NCBI GenBank assembly: GCA_965114465.1
Contig: CBCOYO010000002.1
Coordinates: forward strand, 1 to 64,000
Length of the DNA stretch: 64,000 nucleotides
Reading direction: 5' to 3'
From: COE1 sp965114465
GTDB lineage: Bacteria; Bacillota; Clostridia; Lachnospirales; Lachnospiraceae
In this document: positions 32,616 through 41,651 of the stretch, piece after piece
Layout: each line of letters begins with the position of its first letter
Position numbering within the stretch: the first letter of the stretch is position 1
Program-made: the position numbers and the translations under genes
The notes under the pieces: model-generated
What the model saw: the letters and a program-made list of their open reading frames with translations, nothing else
Told to the model about the DNA's origin: nothing
The model's database searches: none

Positions 32616-35600
32616 ATTACTCCTAATATTTTATAATGATTTTGTTGAAAGTGCTGTTGAAATATTAAATTAAGTGTATTGTTATTTTGGTGCTTTGTGT
32701 GCCGATGTTTGAAATTTTGCATAATTGAAAGAAGGCATAGCTTCGCTGGTTTCCTTTTGATTTCCTGATAATCGAAAATCAAATTGTTCTGTCTCTGTTT
32801 TTGTGGCAATGCCTTGCAGCAAGGAATTGGTGTATTTAGAGGCGGCTGCCAGCTTTCTTCTTTTCTTTCTGTTGGTATGGTATTTTTTCTTTTTCTTGTT
32901 TCCAGCAATTGCAGTAGAAGCAATATAATACTTGCAATAATAGCGAGTAAGGCATATGGTTCTATACCATAGGCTTCTCCCGTTTGGGGCTCTGCGTCTT
33001 TCGCAGAATCAGAGAATGTGCCTTCGGAAGCAATAGTGCCGGCAGCTATATAAGCCGAATCAGTAATGTCGCTTGGTATAGTAGCATTTGGATCAATACT
33101 GTTTGGAGCAATATTTACTGCGGACGGCATAGTACCAACTGCCGCTGGGTTGGAAGCGGCACTGCCAACTGTACTTGAGGAAGTAGGGGAACTATCGTTT
33201 AAATTTGAGTTGCCGCTACTGTTTTTACCACCAGTAGTTGGGGTATCGCCGCTGTTGGGCTTGTTGTTGTCATCACTGGGTTTGTTGTCGTTATCGGGTT
33301 TGTTATTATCATCGGGCTTATTGTCGTCGCCGCTAGGATTATCACTGGGTTTGTCGTCATCGCCGCCAGGGTTATCATCGGGCTTATTGTCGTCGCCGCT
33401 AGGGTTGTCACCGGGGTTGTCGTCATCGCCGCCAGGGTTATCACCAGGGTTATCGTCATCACCGCCAGGGTTATCACCAGGTTTGTTGTCATCGCCGCCA
33501 GGATTATCGCCAGGCTTGTCGTCATCGCCGCCAGGGTTATCGTCATCACCGCCAGGGTTATCGTCCTTATCGTTGGGGTCATCTGCCTCAAAAATAACTT
33601 TTATTGTATGATTTTCGGTGACATTGGTGAAAGTATATGTATTTTCGGATGTTTGAGTGACTGTATTATCAACAAGCACTTCTTTGATGTGGTAACCTTT
33701 TTCTGGAGTAAAAGTAAATGTTATTTCGCTGCCAGATTTTACTTTCGTTTCGGTGTTTGGTGAGATTGAGCCGTTTCCCTCTTTGGAGGGGGTTATAGTG
33801 TAATAAGTTTCGGTGCTCCAATCTGCATAGATATCAGTTCTCGAATTAATTGGTGTAGTAAAATCAAATTCTGTGTCGCCGTCTTGGGAAGTTTTCCATT
33901 TTACAAAGGTAAATCCTTCTTTGCTTGGTTCTGGGGGTGTTTCTGCTGTTTGTCCCTTTAGAACGTTTTGCGTATCAACCTCTTCATTATCGCTATAAAA
34001 GGTAACTGTGTAATAATCAACAGTTGCTTGTGCATCTGAACCTGTTACCGTGACAGTAATATCTGTGTCCAATTCACCATTTGTAGTATCAATAATGCGG
34101 TAATCTCCGTCAACTACATGCTCTGGTGAAATTAGGCTATTATCAGATCCTTTTAACATAAATGTTCTGCTGTGGTCTGTCCATTCCGTATCATTTAATC
34201 GTACTTTAATTGTGACTTTGTGCTCTTGTTTTGCGTCGTCAATCCAACTTGCGTAGATAGATGTTGTTGTTGTTATTTTTGTGCTTTCAAAATCAAATGG
34301 TTGTCCGTTTTCTTTTGCAGTTTTCCAGCCATCAAATGTAAATCCTTCTTTTTCTGGGGCTGATGGTTCAACCGCAAGTTGATCTTTTAAGATAATTTGC
34401 GGAGTTTGTGCGGTGTTATTATCATATGCATTCTCAGGGTCATAAAATGTAACGGTATAATAGTTAATTGGTTGGTCATTATTAGTAGTATCATCGTCGT
34501 TTACTGTTACTGATACGCCGGTATCTAATAGATTATTACTATCAGTAGTTATATCAACGATTGTGTAAGTGCCATTTTTTACAGCAGTTAAATCTGTTAT
34601 TAATTCATCGCTGTCTGGCATTTTCAGAGCGAAAATCCTATTATGATCTAACCAAGGAGCATCATCTTTGTTAATGGTTGGCGTTACTGTGAATGTTGGA
34701 GTTTTTAGCTTCCATCCATACCATAAATCATCGTTTGTGTTGCCATCATCTACTGTCCTATATGCATTGAATGCGGTTACAAGTCTTGGTGTAGTCTTGT
34801 TGGTTAATTCTGTGCCGTCTGTCGTTTGAAAAACAATATTTCGATTAAGTGGGCAGCCATTAAATACGTCAATATCGTATACAGGAATCGGAGATATTTG
34901 CTCATTGCTATTCATTTTTATTTTTAAAGTACTTAGTTTAGAACATCCAGAAAATGCTTGGTCATTAATTGTTATATTTTCTGATACGGTTATTGTTTCA
35001 AGGTTAGTACAATTAAGAAATGCTTTAGTATTAATATTTTTTACACTATCTGGTATGGATACATTTGTTAAGTTGCTACATCCTGAGAATGCACGTTCTC
35101 CAATACTTACAACTGTGTAATAGTTGTTATTTTCATCAGCTACTTGACTAGGAATTTCTAATGAATTTTCCAGTGCTGATATATAGTTTCCATATGAAAC
35201 GATCTGAACTTGACTGTTATTGTCTTTTAAAACTTCATAAAAAAGTCCTTTATCATCAGAAAAATTAATATCTACAGCATATACAACATCATCTTCCAAC
35301 AGCTTCCCAGCCATTTCTCCAAGTGCATCCAATTTTGATTTCCTGTCTGCTCCTATATAAGTCTTATCTTCCTCAGAGAACAAACGGTATTGTTCTTGTA
35401 GTTCGCTTATTTGCAGAAGAATTTCTTTCGTTTCCGAAAGCCATATGCTGTAGTGTTCGTCCCCAGGATCTGGTGCTTCAGCATAAAGCTGTTCAGCGGT
35501 TGGCAATGAGTCAATGAAAGAGCAAAACCAGACAACATTTTCGTTTACGGGTGTTTCAATAAGATCAATTGTAATGGTGGCTGTACAATCTGCAAAATTT

Positions 35601-36427
35601 TCTCCACATACAGGGCAGTTTTGATTGATGCTGTTGTCACGACAGAGGATATCGCAGATGCAGGAATCACCATTTTCCGTACTGTTGGGATCGGATTCGG
35701 TTTCCACAGTATCGCTTCCGTCCGTAGGAGAAGTTTCAACAATCTCTGTTTCAGTAGTTTCCGCTTCACTTGTTTCGGTATCAGTTTTATTAGTTTCTGT
35801 TTCGTCAGCGTCTGTTACAATTGTGTCCGTTTCAAAGATTTCTGTTTCAGTAGCTTCTATTTCAAAGGTTTCAGTTTCAGTAGCTTCTATTTCAAAGGTT
35901 TCAGTTTCAGTAGCTTCTATTTCAAAGATTTCTGTTTCAGTAGCTTCTATTTCAAAGGTTTCTATTTCGCTAATTTTTGTTTCAGTGTTTTCGGGAGCGT
36001 TATCAGAGTAAGAAGTTGTTTCGTGTTCCTCGGCAGGATTATTTTCTAAAGTGTTACTGTTTTCTGCGGCATCATTATTTTCTTCTGTGGAAGTATTTTC
36101 AAAAGTTTCGCAGCTTTCTATGGTGTCACTATTTTCTTCTGCGGAAGCATTCTTAAAAGTGTGATTTCGTTTCTGCGGTGCAGTGCTTTTGGGCTTTGCA
36201 ATTGTAATATGATTTACTGTCTGCATAAGTGAGTTCTGTTTTAACTCGAATTTCTGACTGCCTCCGCTGTCTATTGGTTTCAAATAAATACTTGATTGGA
36301 CTGTCTTTGTGTTTCCTGATTCTTGGGCTGTCGCCGAAATGCCGTTTGCACTTACAAACAGCATGGTTGCCATAACTGCTGTGCAGTATTGGAAACGCCG
36401 CTTTTTTTCCATAACTTTTCGTTTCAT
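32576..36427 (-). CDS. Large cell-surface protein with LRR_5, InlB-type repeats and PQTGE sorting motif, 1283 aa
   Basis: After a signal peptide (about 1-36) comes a Glu/Thr-rich stalk containing four 10-residue repeats of the form FEIEATETE (DNA 35851-35970). Next are a Cys-rich patch (CICDILC...CPVC), BspA-like leucine-rich repeats (about 440-530: IGERAFSGCSNLTNVSIPDS), two InlB B-repeat-like domains (about 660-870), a 'bacterial repeat' domain, and a long Asp/Gly/Pro/Asn wall-spanning region. Then EPQTGE, a membrane helix and RKRK form a sorting signal. Unusually, about 90 more residues follow the RKRK and overlap the sortase gene; a lost stop or frameshift is possible. The start at 36427 has AAAGGAG 9 nt upstream. 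Likely an adhesin anchored by the adjacent sortase. Confidence 0.85.
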   Translation of the reverse strand: MKRKVMEKKRRFQYCTAVMATMLFVSANGISATAQESGNTKTVQSSIYLKPIDSGGSQKFELKQNSLMQTVNHITIAKPKSTAPQKRNHTFKNASAEENSDTIESCETFENTSTEENNDAAENSNTLENNPAEEHETTSYSDNAPENTETKISEIETFEIEATETEIFEIEATETETFEIEATETETFEIEATETEIFETDTIVTDADETETNKTDTETSEAETTETEIVETSPTDGSDTVETESDPNSTENGDSCICDILCRDNSINQNCPVCGENFADCTATITIDLIETPVNENVVWFCSFIDSLPTAEQLYAEAPDPGDEHYSIWLSETKEILLQISELQEQYRLFSEEDKTYIGADRKSKLDALGEMAGKLLEDDVVYAVDINFSDDKGLFYEVLKDNNSQVQIVSYGNYISALENSLEIPSQVADENNNYYTVVSIGERAFSGCSNLTNVSIPDSVKNINTKAFLNCTNLETITVSENITINDQAFSGCSKLSTLKIKMNSNEQISPIPVYDIDVFNGCPLNRNIVFQTTDGTELTNKTTPRLVTAFNAYRTVDDGNTNDDLWYGWKLKTPTFTVTPTINKDDAPWLDHNRIFALKMPDSDELITDLTAVKNGTYTIVDITTDSNNLLDTGVSVTVNDDDTTNNDQPINYYTVTFYDPENAYDNNTAQTPQIILKDQLAVEPSAPEKEGFTFDGWKTAKENGQPFDFESTKITTTTSIYASWIDDAKQEHKVTIKVRLNDTEWTDHSRTFMLKGSDNSLISPEHVVDGDYRIIDTTNGELDTDITVTVTGSDAQATVDYYTVTFYSDNEEVDTQNVLKGQTAETPPEPSKEGFTFVKWKTSQDGDTEFDFTTPINSRTDIYADWSTETYYTITPSKEGNGSISPNTETKVKSGSEITFTFTPEKGYHIKEVLVDNTVTQTSENTYTFTNVTENHTIKVIFEADDPNDKDDNPGGDDDNPGGDDDKPGDNPGGDDNKPGDNPGGDDDNPGDNPGGDDDNPGDNPSGDDNKPDDNPGGDDDKPSDNPSGDDNKPDDNNKPDNDNKPSDDNNKPNSGDTPTTGGKNSSGNSNLNDSSPTSSSTVGSAASNPAAVGTMPSAVNIAPNSIDPNATIPSDITDSAYIAAGTIASEGTFSDSAKDAEPQTGEAYGIEPYALLAIIASIILLLLQLLETRKRKNTIPTERKEESWQPPLNTPIPCCKALPQKQRQNNLIFDYQEIKRKPAKLCLLSIMQNFKHRHTKHQNNNTLNLIFQQHFQQNHYKILGVIWTKRKQYFCLSG
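33240..33580. repeat. GDD/NPGG-coding tandem repeats in the surface protein
   Basis: Imperfect short tandem repeats encode NPGGDDDNPGDN-type units on the minus strand. They form the wall-spanning region and are likely to vary in number between strains. Confidence 0.7.
35851..35970. repeat. Four 30-bp tandem repeats coding FEIEATETE units
   Basis: Units begin at 35851, 35881, 35911 and 35941; the first two are identical. They lie in the Glu/Thr-rich stalk of the surface protein and keep the reading frame whatever the copy number. Confidence 0.85.
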
Positions 36428-36518
36428 TTTTCCAAACTCCTTTACAGTATCATTAATACAGTTCAGTTGCGTCAGCCGCATGTCGCAAAGCGGCGATATA
36501 CCTTAGTATATACTGCTT

Positions 36519-36620
36519 ATACTGACGACCGTTAAGATTTCCAATTTCTGCATAGCCCATATTGCATAAGCGGGCAATATGGGCTGTGCAGAAAGGAAAA
36601 TCTAATCGCTCGTGAGTATA
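36519..36620. repeat. Family-2 palindromic element, full copy
   Basis: A 102-bp palindrome from ATACTGACGACCG to CGCTCGTGAGTATA, with arms matching over CTGCACAGCCCATATTG. It abuts the family-3 copy that follows. Confidence 0.8.
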
Positions 36621-36713
36621 ACAGTTAAAATTTCCGAGTAACCTGACTTACAGAACATCAGCCATATATGTTTAGCTAGTGTAGTGCGAAAATTTTTGGC
36701 GGTATGTAGTATA
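36617..36713. repeat. Family-3 palindromic element, copy 2
   Basis: Shares CAGTTAAA, TTTCCGAGTAACCTGACT and the GTAGTATA end with the copy at 10412-10514, but the inner arms are degraded. It shares its first TATA with the end of the preceding family-2 copy. The rest of the gap up to 37104 holds a GAACTGT/ACAGTTC inverted pair (about 36855-36945) and a GGACTTT/AAAGTCC hairpin, with no gene seen. Confidence 0.6.
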
Positions 36714-37104
36714 ACTGCGAAAAGTAATATTTGCATAACGCTATTTATACTCATAATTCCAAGGCTATCCCAATTGCTTAAGTTACGAGCAGAAAGCATT
36801 GTGAATATGTGGTAAATTTGATCGCCCTTAAGTATAAAAAAAGTATGCCTGAACTGTAATATTTAATGTATAGTTTAGCACACTTATAAAACGTTTACAA
36901 ATATTTTTTTACAAATTTGTAAAATTTTTGTAACAGTTCAGCCTAGGACTTTATACTACATAAAAAAGTCCATAAGAAATCGTAGTGATTGAGATGCATC
37001 AAGTAAATAAATAGCAAAATTATGTAAAATATGATAATATCAATAAATAATCTGTATTAAAAATCAACAATTGAAAAATTAGAATACAAGAGGGGGTTTA
37101 CGCA

Positions 37105-37647
37105 ATGATAATGCACTTAACAAAAGGCCGTCCAGCGGATATTACAGGGCGGTTGGAGAAAGAAATTCGAGTTTATGACTTGTTGGAATCGCTTGCCATT
37201 CCTTATGAACGAGTCGATCACGAAGCGGCGGAAACAATGGAAGCTTGTGCTGCAATTGACAAAATACTTGCGCCGGCAGTTATCTGCAAAAACTTGTTTT
37301 TATGCAATACACAGAAAACAAAATTCTATTTACTTATGCTGCGCGAGGACAAAAAATTTAAAACAAAGGAACTATCACATCAAATTAACAGTGCAAGATT
37401 ATCTTTTGCACCGCCGGAATTTATGGAAAAATATCTGGATATTACGCCCGGATCAGTCAGCGTAATGGGATTAATGAACGATACAGAAAATAATGTAACG
37501 TTGTTAGTGGATAAAGATATTTTCATGGGCGAATATTTTGGCTGTCACCCTTGCATCAACACTTCAAGCTTGCGGCTTAAGGTATCTGATGTATTTGAGA
37601 AGTTTTTACCGGCGGTGCATCATCAATATTTAGTTGTTATATTATAG
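37105..37647 (+). CDS. ProXp-ala/YbaK-type prolyl-tRNA editing protein, 180 aa
   Basis: YbaK-fold deacylase that hydrolyses mischarged Ala-tRNA(Pro) in trans. The family elements are present: VYDLLESLAIPYERVDHEAAETMEAC near the start, KNLFLCNTQKTKFYLLML with the conserved Lys of the active site (about 62), then LSFAPPEFMEKYLDITPGSVSVMGLMND and FGCHPCINTSSLRL (about 145-158). GAGGGGG lies 8 nt upstream of the ATG. It is a stand-alone enzyme, not fused to prolyl-tRNA synthetase. It is convergent with the MFS gene, ending 5 bp from its stop. Confidence 0.88.
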   Translation: MIMHLTKGRPADITGRLEKEIRVYDLLESLAIPYERVDHEAAETMEACAAIDKILAPAVICKNLFLCNTQKTKFYLLMLREDKKFKTKELSHQINSARLSFAPPEFMEKYLDITPGSVSVMGLMNDTENNVTLLVDKDIFMGEYFGCHPCINTSSLRLKVSDVFEKFLPAVHHQYLVVIL

Positions 37648-37652
37648 TGGTA

Positions 37653-38951
37653 TTAGTTTGTTTTTTCTAATTCCCAAATTTGTTTATTATTGCGGAAATA
37701 TAAGCAGACACCGATTCCAGCAAAGGCAATTACAAAGAACAGTGCCGCTGCACCAGAGCCCTTTCCAGTGCCAAATAATTTTGTAAAAATACTGGTTGCT
37801 TCCTGTTTTGCCATAAATGGTTCAAATACCCAATCCACAAGAAATCCGCCTAGAAAATACCCAATTGGGATTGTAAAAAATTGCAGTGAATTGCGGACGG
37901 AATACACGCGTCCCTGCATTTGCTCTGGCACATGGAGCCGCATGATTGCATCTAAATTTGTGCTCATAAGTGGAATGGCTATCCAGCCTAGAAAGCCGCC
38001 AATACACCATATTAGTGGGGTGTTTCCAAGTGCCAATAGGAAATTTTCAGTGCTCATAGAAAACAAGAGGCAGTTGCAGATAACTCGTATTCGGCTTTTG
38101 GGTTTTCTGAGGAAAACAGTTAAAACACTTCCTGCAAATGTTGTAATACCAATAACTGCATTTACCAATCCCAGTACTTTTTCGCTGCCGCCGTTTCGAG
38201 AAAGCATCATTGCTGGAAACGCTGCGTCGTAGATAGACGCTACCAAATTAATTGCTGCAAGAAAAAGAATCAGGTTAAAAATACCACGTTCCTGCTTTAA
38301 ATATGTAATACCTTTTCTCGCAGAAACTAGTAATTTCTCATGCTCTATTTCCGTTTCTTCGCTTTCGGGAATCGAAATACAAAAAGCGAGTGTTATAAAT
38401 GCAATGACAAATGTAAATAAATCAAAAGCTATCACTGCGCCCATTCCTGCAAGTCCTAATATTGCGGTGGCAATGATCGGCGTCATTATAGAGTTAAGAG
38501 AACTGGCAAAATAGCGCAGTCCGCCTACACGCTGATAATATTTTTTTGGTAAAATGCGCGTTGTTGCAACCTCGGAAGCTGGCTGCTGTACGGTATTCAT
38601 AAGTCCATTTACCGCATTAATTAAGTATAAATGCCATATCTGTAAAGCGTGATTGCTTAACAGAATAAGCATAATTACCGTCGTGAATGCCGCAGCAGTA
38701 TCACATACAAGCATTGTAATTTTCTTGTTCCAACGGTCACTTAATGCACCAGCAAAAATGCTCAACAGTACATATGGCGCATATGAACTTACCATTAAAA
38801 GTGCGGTTATTAGAGCAGAACCTTCCTGTGTATAAGACCAAATTACCAAAGCATAGCTTGTAATAGCGCTCCCAAGCCCTGAGAATGACTGTGTAATCCA
38901 TAGCAGCAGAAATGTTTTCATCTCTTGTAGTGTTGTTATATAATTTTTCAT
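37653..38951 (-). CDS. MFS transporter, macrolide-efflux (MefA)-like, 432 aa
   Basis: Twelve membrane helices, with the MFS motif GALSDRWNKKITMLVCD after helix 2 (about 68-84) and the VPEQMQGRVYSVRNSLQF segment typical of the MFS_3/MefA-like drug efflux group. The C-terminal loop between the last helices is longer than usual. A GGGAAG site lies about 8 nt before the ATG. No dedicated regulator is adjacent. The substrate is unknown; a hydrophobic antibiotic is plausible from the family. Confidence 0.85.
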   Translation of the reverse strand: MKNYITTLQEMKTFLLLWITQSFSGLGSAITSYALVIWSYTQEGSALITALLMVSSYAPYVLLSIFAGALSDRWNKKITMLVCDTAAAFTTVIMLILLSNHALQIWHLYLINAVNGLMNTVQQPASEVATTRILPKKYYQRVGGLRYFASSLNSIMTPIIATAILGLAGMGAVIAFDLFTFVIAFITLAFCISIPESEETEIEHEKLLVSARKGITYLKQERGIFNLILFLAAINLVASIYDAAFPAMMLSRNGGSEKVLGLVNAVIGITTFAGSVLTVFLRKPKSRIRVICNCLLFSMSTENFLLALGNTPLIWCIGGFLGWIAIPLMSTNLDAIMRLHVPEQMQGRVYSVRNSLQFFTIPIGYFLGGFLVDWVFEPFMAKQEATSIFTKLFGTGKGSGAAALFFVIAFAGIGVCLYFRNNKQIWELEKTN

Positions 38952-39305
38952 AGACTTTGCTTCCCTTCATTTATAAGATAAAGAATATAAAATAAGAAAT
39001 ATTGGATCAAATAATAAATGAATTGGTGTTTGCAAAGTCTTTGGAGTCATTTTAACTGGCTCTAGTGGGCAGATTTATTCTATTCGCTTCATGCATTCTA
39101 ATACAACGTGTGAAATCGTTGTACTGCCCGCAAAGACTTTGCATGAAGCTGTTGCAATACATAAAATCATTCTAATTCTCCTAAAATTTATGATAGAACC
39201 TGTTAGTTCCTGCTTGTGCAGAACAGGTTCACATGATATTATAAACTCTGGCAGTAAAAAAAACAAGAGAAATATCGGCTGCGCAGTCTGTAAGAAAGTT
39301 ACTTT

Positions 39306-39418
39306 GTTACTTTTCACACCCACGCCAAAGTAGTGGGAATCATGTGCCAAAATCTGTTATAATTCACACCTCAGTAACCTATAAGCTGATAAAAATTGGC
39401 ATGAGTGTGAATTGTAAC
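39306..39418. repeat. Family-5 element, intact copy with 22-bp inverted ends
   Basis: A 113-bp element whose ends read GTTACTTTTCACACCCACGC and, complemented, GTTACAATTCACACTCATGC. It is an uninterrupted relative of the copy at 29434-29727 in inverse orientation. It lies in the 662-bp stretch between the MFS and response-regulator genes, where I see no supported gene. A GAACCTGTT/AACAGGTTC hairpin lies at about 39195-39230. Confidence 0.75.
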
Positions 39419-39613
39419 GTAAGAAATCGTAGTGATGGAGATGTATCAAGCCATACAAAATTAGACTATAGAAAAAAAGTATTAATGTTAGAGCATGCTT
39501 TGTGTTTGGTACAAAAGGAGTGAAGAGTGAAAGAAAATTTACACTGTGAAGCGATAAAGTATCTTTTATCTCTTATTTATGCCTTGAGCGAAGCGAAAGG
39601 AATGATAACAAAT

Positions 39614-40297
39614 ATGTATACTATTTTTATTGTAGAGGATGATGAAACAATTGCAGATAGTTTAAAATTGCATTTGGAAAAATGGGATTATCAAGTCTGC
39701 CGCGCACGGGATTTTTCAAATATAACAGCAGAATTTGTACAGACAGCGCCGCATTTGGTACTAATGGATATTAAGCTTCCTTATTATAATGGGTATTATT
39801 GGTGCAGTGAGATTCGTAAGGTGTCAAAAGTCCCTGTGATATTTCTTTCCTCTGCCGCTGACAATATGAATATTGTAATGGCAGTAAGCATGGGCGGAGA
39901 TGATTTTATTCCCAAGCCGTTTGATATGGAAGTATTAACGGCGAAAATTCAAGCAATGCTACGGCGCTCTTATGATTTTGTTAGCCAAAGTACAATACTG
40001 GAACATAACGGCGTAATGCTGAATCTTACGGAAGCTGTATTAATTTATGGTAATGAAAAATTGGAACTAACGAAAAATNNNNNNNNNNAGAATGAACTTC
40101 GGATATTACAGACATTAATGGAAAATAAGAACCGTGTGGTTACAAGGGAGGCGCTTATGACAAAATTATGGGAAAGTGACAGCTATATTGATGAAAATAC
40201 GTTATCTGTCAATGTAAACCGATTGCGTAAAAAGTTGGATGGAATTGGACTTGGTGCATGGATTGTGACCAAAAAAGGAATTGGATATCGCATATAA
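39614..40297 (+). CDS. OmpR-family response regulator, Bce-like, split by a scaffold gap
   Basis: Receiver domain: FIVEDDETIAD at the start, phosphoacceptor Asp in LVLMDIKLPYYNG (about 52) and KPF (about 101). The winged helix at the end reads YIDENTLSVNVNRLRKKL and VTKKGIGYRI, as in BceR-type regulators. The 10 N at 40079-40088 interrupt ELTKN-ELRILQ; overlapping the contig ends (AAAAT/AGAAT, one mismatch) restores one frame of about 222 residues. The start ATG at 39614 is chosen by homology; a start 12 bp earlier is possible. It forms a Bce-type module with the kinase that follows and the ABC pair at 42643-45479. Confidence 0.88.
   Translation: MYTIFIVEDDETIADSLKLHLEKWDYQVCRARDFSNITAEFVQTAPHLVLMDIKLPYYNGYYWCSEIRKVSKVPVIFLSSAADNMNIVMAVSMGGDDFIPKPFDMEVLTAKIQAMLRRSYDFVSQSTILEHNGVMLNLTEAVLIYGNEKLELTKNXXXXNELRILQTLMENKNRVVTREALMTKLWESDSYIDENTLSVNVNRLRKKLDGIGLGAWIVTKKGIGYRI
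40079..40088. other. Scaffold gap of 10 N inside the response regulator
   Basis: Left contig ends GAAAAAT and right contig begins AGAATGAACTT. A short overlap with one mismatch joins TKN to NELRILQ in frame, so the gap is probably of zero length and one end base is an error. Confidence 0.7.
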
Positions 40298-40327
40298 AAA
40301 AGGTAGATAACATGCTGGGGTATATAA

Positions 40328-41521
40328 ATGAAATATTTTATAATTTTTATTCGAGAAAATATAAAATGGTTTTTGGCTGTAAGTGTGAATGGTTTGTTAA
40401 TGATGGCTGTTATGCTGCTAAATCATATTGATTGGAGGGAAATCGCATATGGATTGCTGATTTGCGTTGCCTTTACCGTCGCTATAGCAGGTATTGGGAC
40501 ATGGAGATATCGTAACCATTGCAAAGAGTTGGAGATGTTGATAAAATCTGTTACAGTAAGCACAAACGGAATGCCTTCGTCACAATATCTTTACGAAACA
40601 CAGTATCAAGAATGTCTTCGCCTTTTGGAGAAGGAAAAGGAATCCATACAAAATGAGATATTTGACCGTCAGCGGGATATTACAGAATATTATGCAATGT
40701 GGGTGCATCAGGTAAAGACACCGATTGCTGCTTTAAAGCTGTTAATAGATGAAGAATTAGACTTTGACGATGCAATGGAAAATGACACATTTGTCATAAA
40801 TACGGCAAAAAAACAGCAAGAACTTTTTAAGATTGAACAGTATGTTGATATGGCGCTGCAATATATACGCCTTGGAGCAAACACCAATGACTTTGTGATA
40901 CGGGAAGTGAATCTTGATTCTGTGATAAAGAATACCATACATAAATATGCAGCACAATTTATTTATAAGAAGCTTTATCTCCATTATGAACCAACGCAGC
41001 TTTTGGCAGTAACAGATGATAAATGGCTTGGATTTGTAATCGGGCAGCTTTTATCCAATGCAATAAAATATACAAAATCCGGTGGCATAACCATTCAAAC
41101 ACAATACAAAGAACACAATACAGTAGAATGTCAAAACGCAGAATACAATCCCTTATGGGGGGCACAGGAGAATGAAATATTGGATTTTAATGAGAATACA
41201 GATTTGTGTTCAAAATTATCCTCAAATAGAACTGCAAATTGGATGGAGAAAAAAGATAGATTTTTGTATCAGGAGTTATACATTATAATAGAAGATACTG
41301 GTGTTGGTATTAAAGCAGAGGACTTGCCGCGCGTCTGCGAAAGAGGTTATACAGGATATAATGGGCATGACAGCCTAGGTGCAGGCAGACAATCTACAGG
41401 AATTGGGCTTTATCTTTGCAAGCAGATACTGGATAGACTGGGGCATAAACTGCTTATTACTTCAAAGGAGGGGGAGGGCACACAGGCGAAGATTGTAATA
41501 AGGTATGTAAATGATGGGTAA
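40328..41521 (+). CDS. BceS-like intramembrane-sensing histidine kinase, 397 aa
   Basis: Two closely spaced membrane helices (about 12-32 and 38-58) with almost no outer loop are characteristic of BceS-type kinases, which read the state of their ABC transporter. The H-box is MWVHQVKTPIAALKLL (His about 127), then come N-box GQLLSNAIKYTKSGG, G1 EDTGVGIKAEDL and G2 STGIGLYLCKQIL. Between the N and G1 boxes is a poorly conserved insert of about 65 residues. It starts 30 bp after the response regulator. Partner ABC genes lie 1.1 kb downstream, separated by a small gene and a decayed chemoreceptor. Confidence 0.9.
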   Translation: MKYFIIFIRENIKWFLAVSVNGLLMMAVMLLNHIDWREIAYGLLICVAFTVAIAGIGTWRYRNHCKELEMLIKSVTVSTNGMPSSQYLYETQYQECLRLLEKEKESIQNEIFDRQRDITEYYAMWVHQVKTPIAALKLLIDEELDFDDAMENDTFVINTAKKQQELFKIEQYVDMALQYIRLGANTNDFVIREVNLDSVIKNTIHKYAAQFIYKKLYLHYEPTQLLAVTDDKWLGFVIGQLLSNAIKYTKSGGITIQTQYKEHNTVECQNAEYNPLWGAQENEILDFNENTDLCSKLSSNRTANWMEKKDRFLYQELYIIIEDTGVGIKAEDLPRVCERGYTGYNGHDSLGAGRQSTGIGLYLCKQILDRLGHKLLITSKEGEGTQAKIVIRYVNDG

Positions 41522-41651
41522 ATCAAATCTATAATTTATCTTGTAAGTGAGAGGCTTAGATGATACAATAACAAAGTGGTTTAGCTGAGTAAATTAGACA
41601 GCTATAAACAAATTTTTAAGAATAGGCTTTTGTAAAAATGGAGGTAAAGCA

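Noticed and set aside
33066..33611. Long open frame on the plus strand opposite the surface-protein repeats
   Set aside because: It is a mirror of the Asp/Gly/Pro repeats on the minus strand, has Leu/Ser/Gly low-complexity composition and no ribosome site.
33240..36000. Possible CRISPR array from the regular repeats
   Set aside because: Repeats are in-frame coding units with no unique spacers of constant length and no cas genes nearby.
35621..36049. Two overlapping plus-strand frames rich in Ser, Val and Phe
   Set aside because: Both are shadows of the Glu/Thr tandem repeats on the minus strand, without ribosome sites or family resemblance.
36602..36799. 65-codon frame on the minus strand
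   Set aside because: It lies across a family-3 repeat and has no ribosome site.
39075..39350. Possible small genes on both strands (80 and 91 codons)
   Set aside because: No ribosome site, no family resemblance, and the region holds hairpins and a family-5 element.
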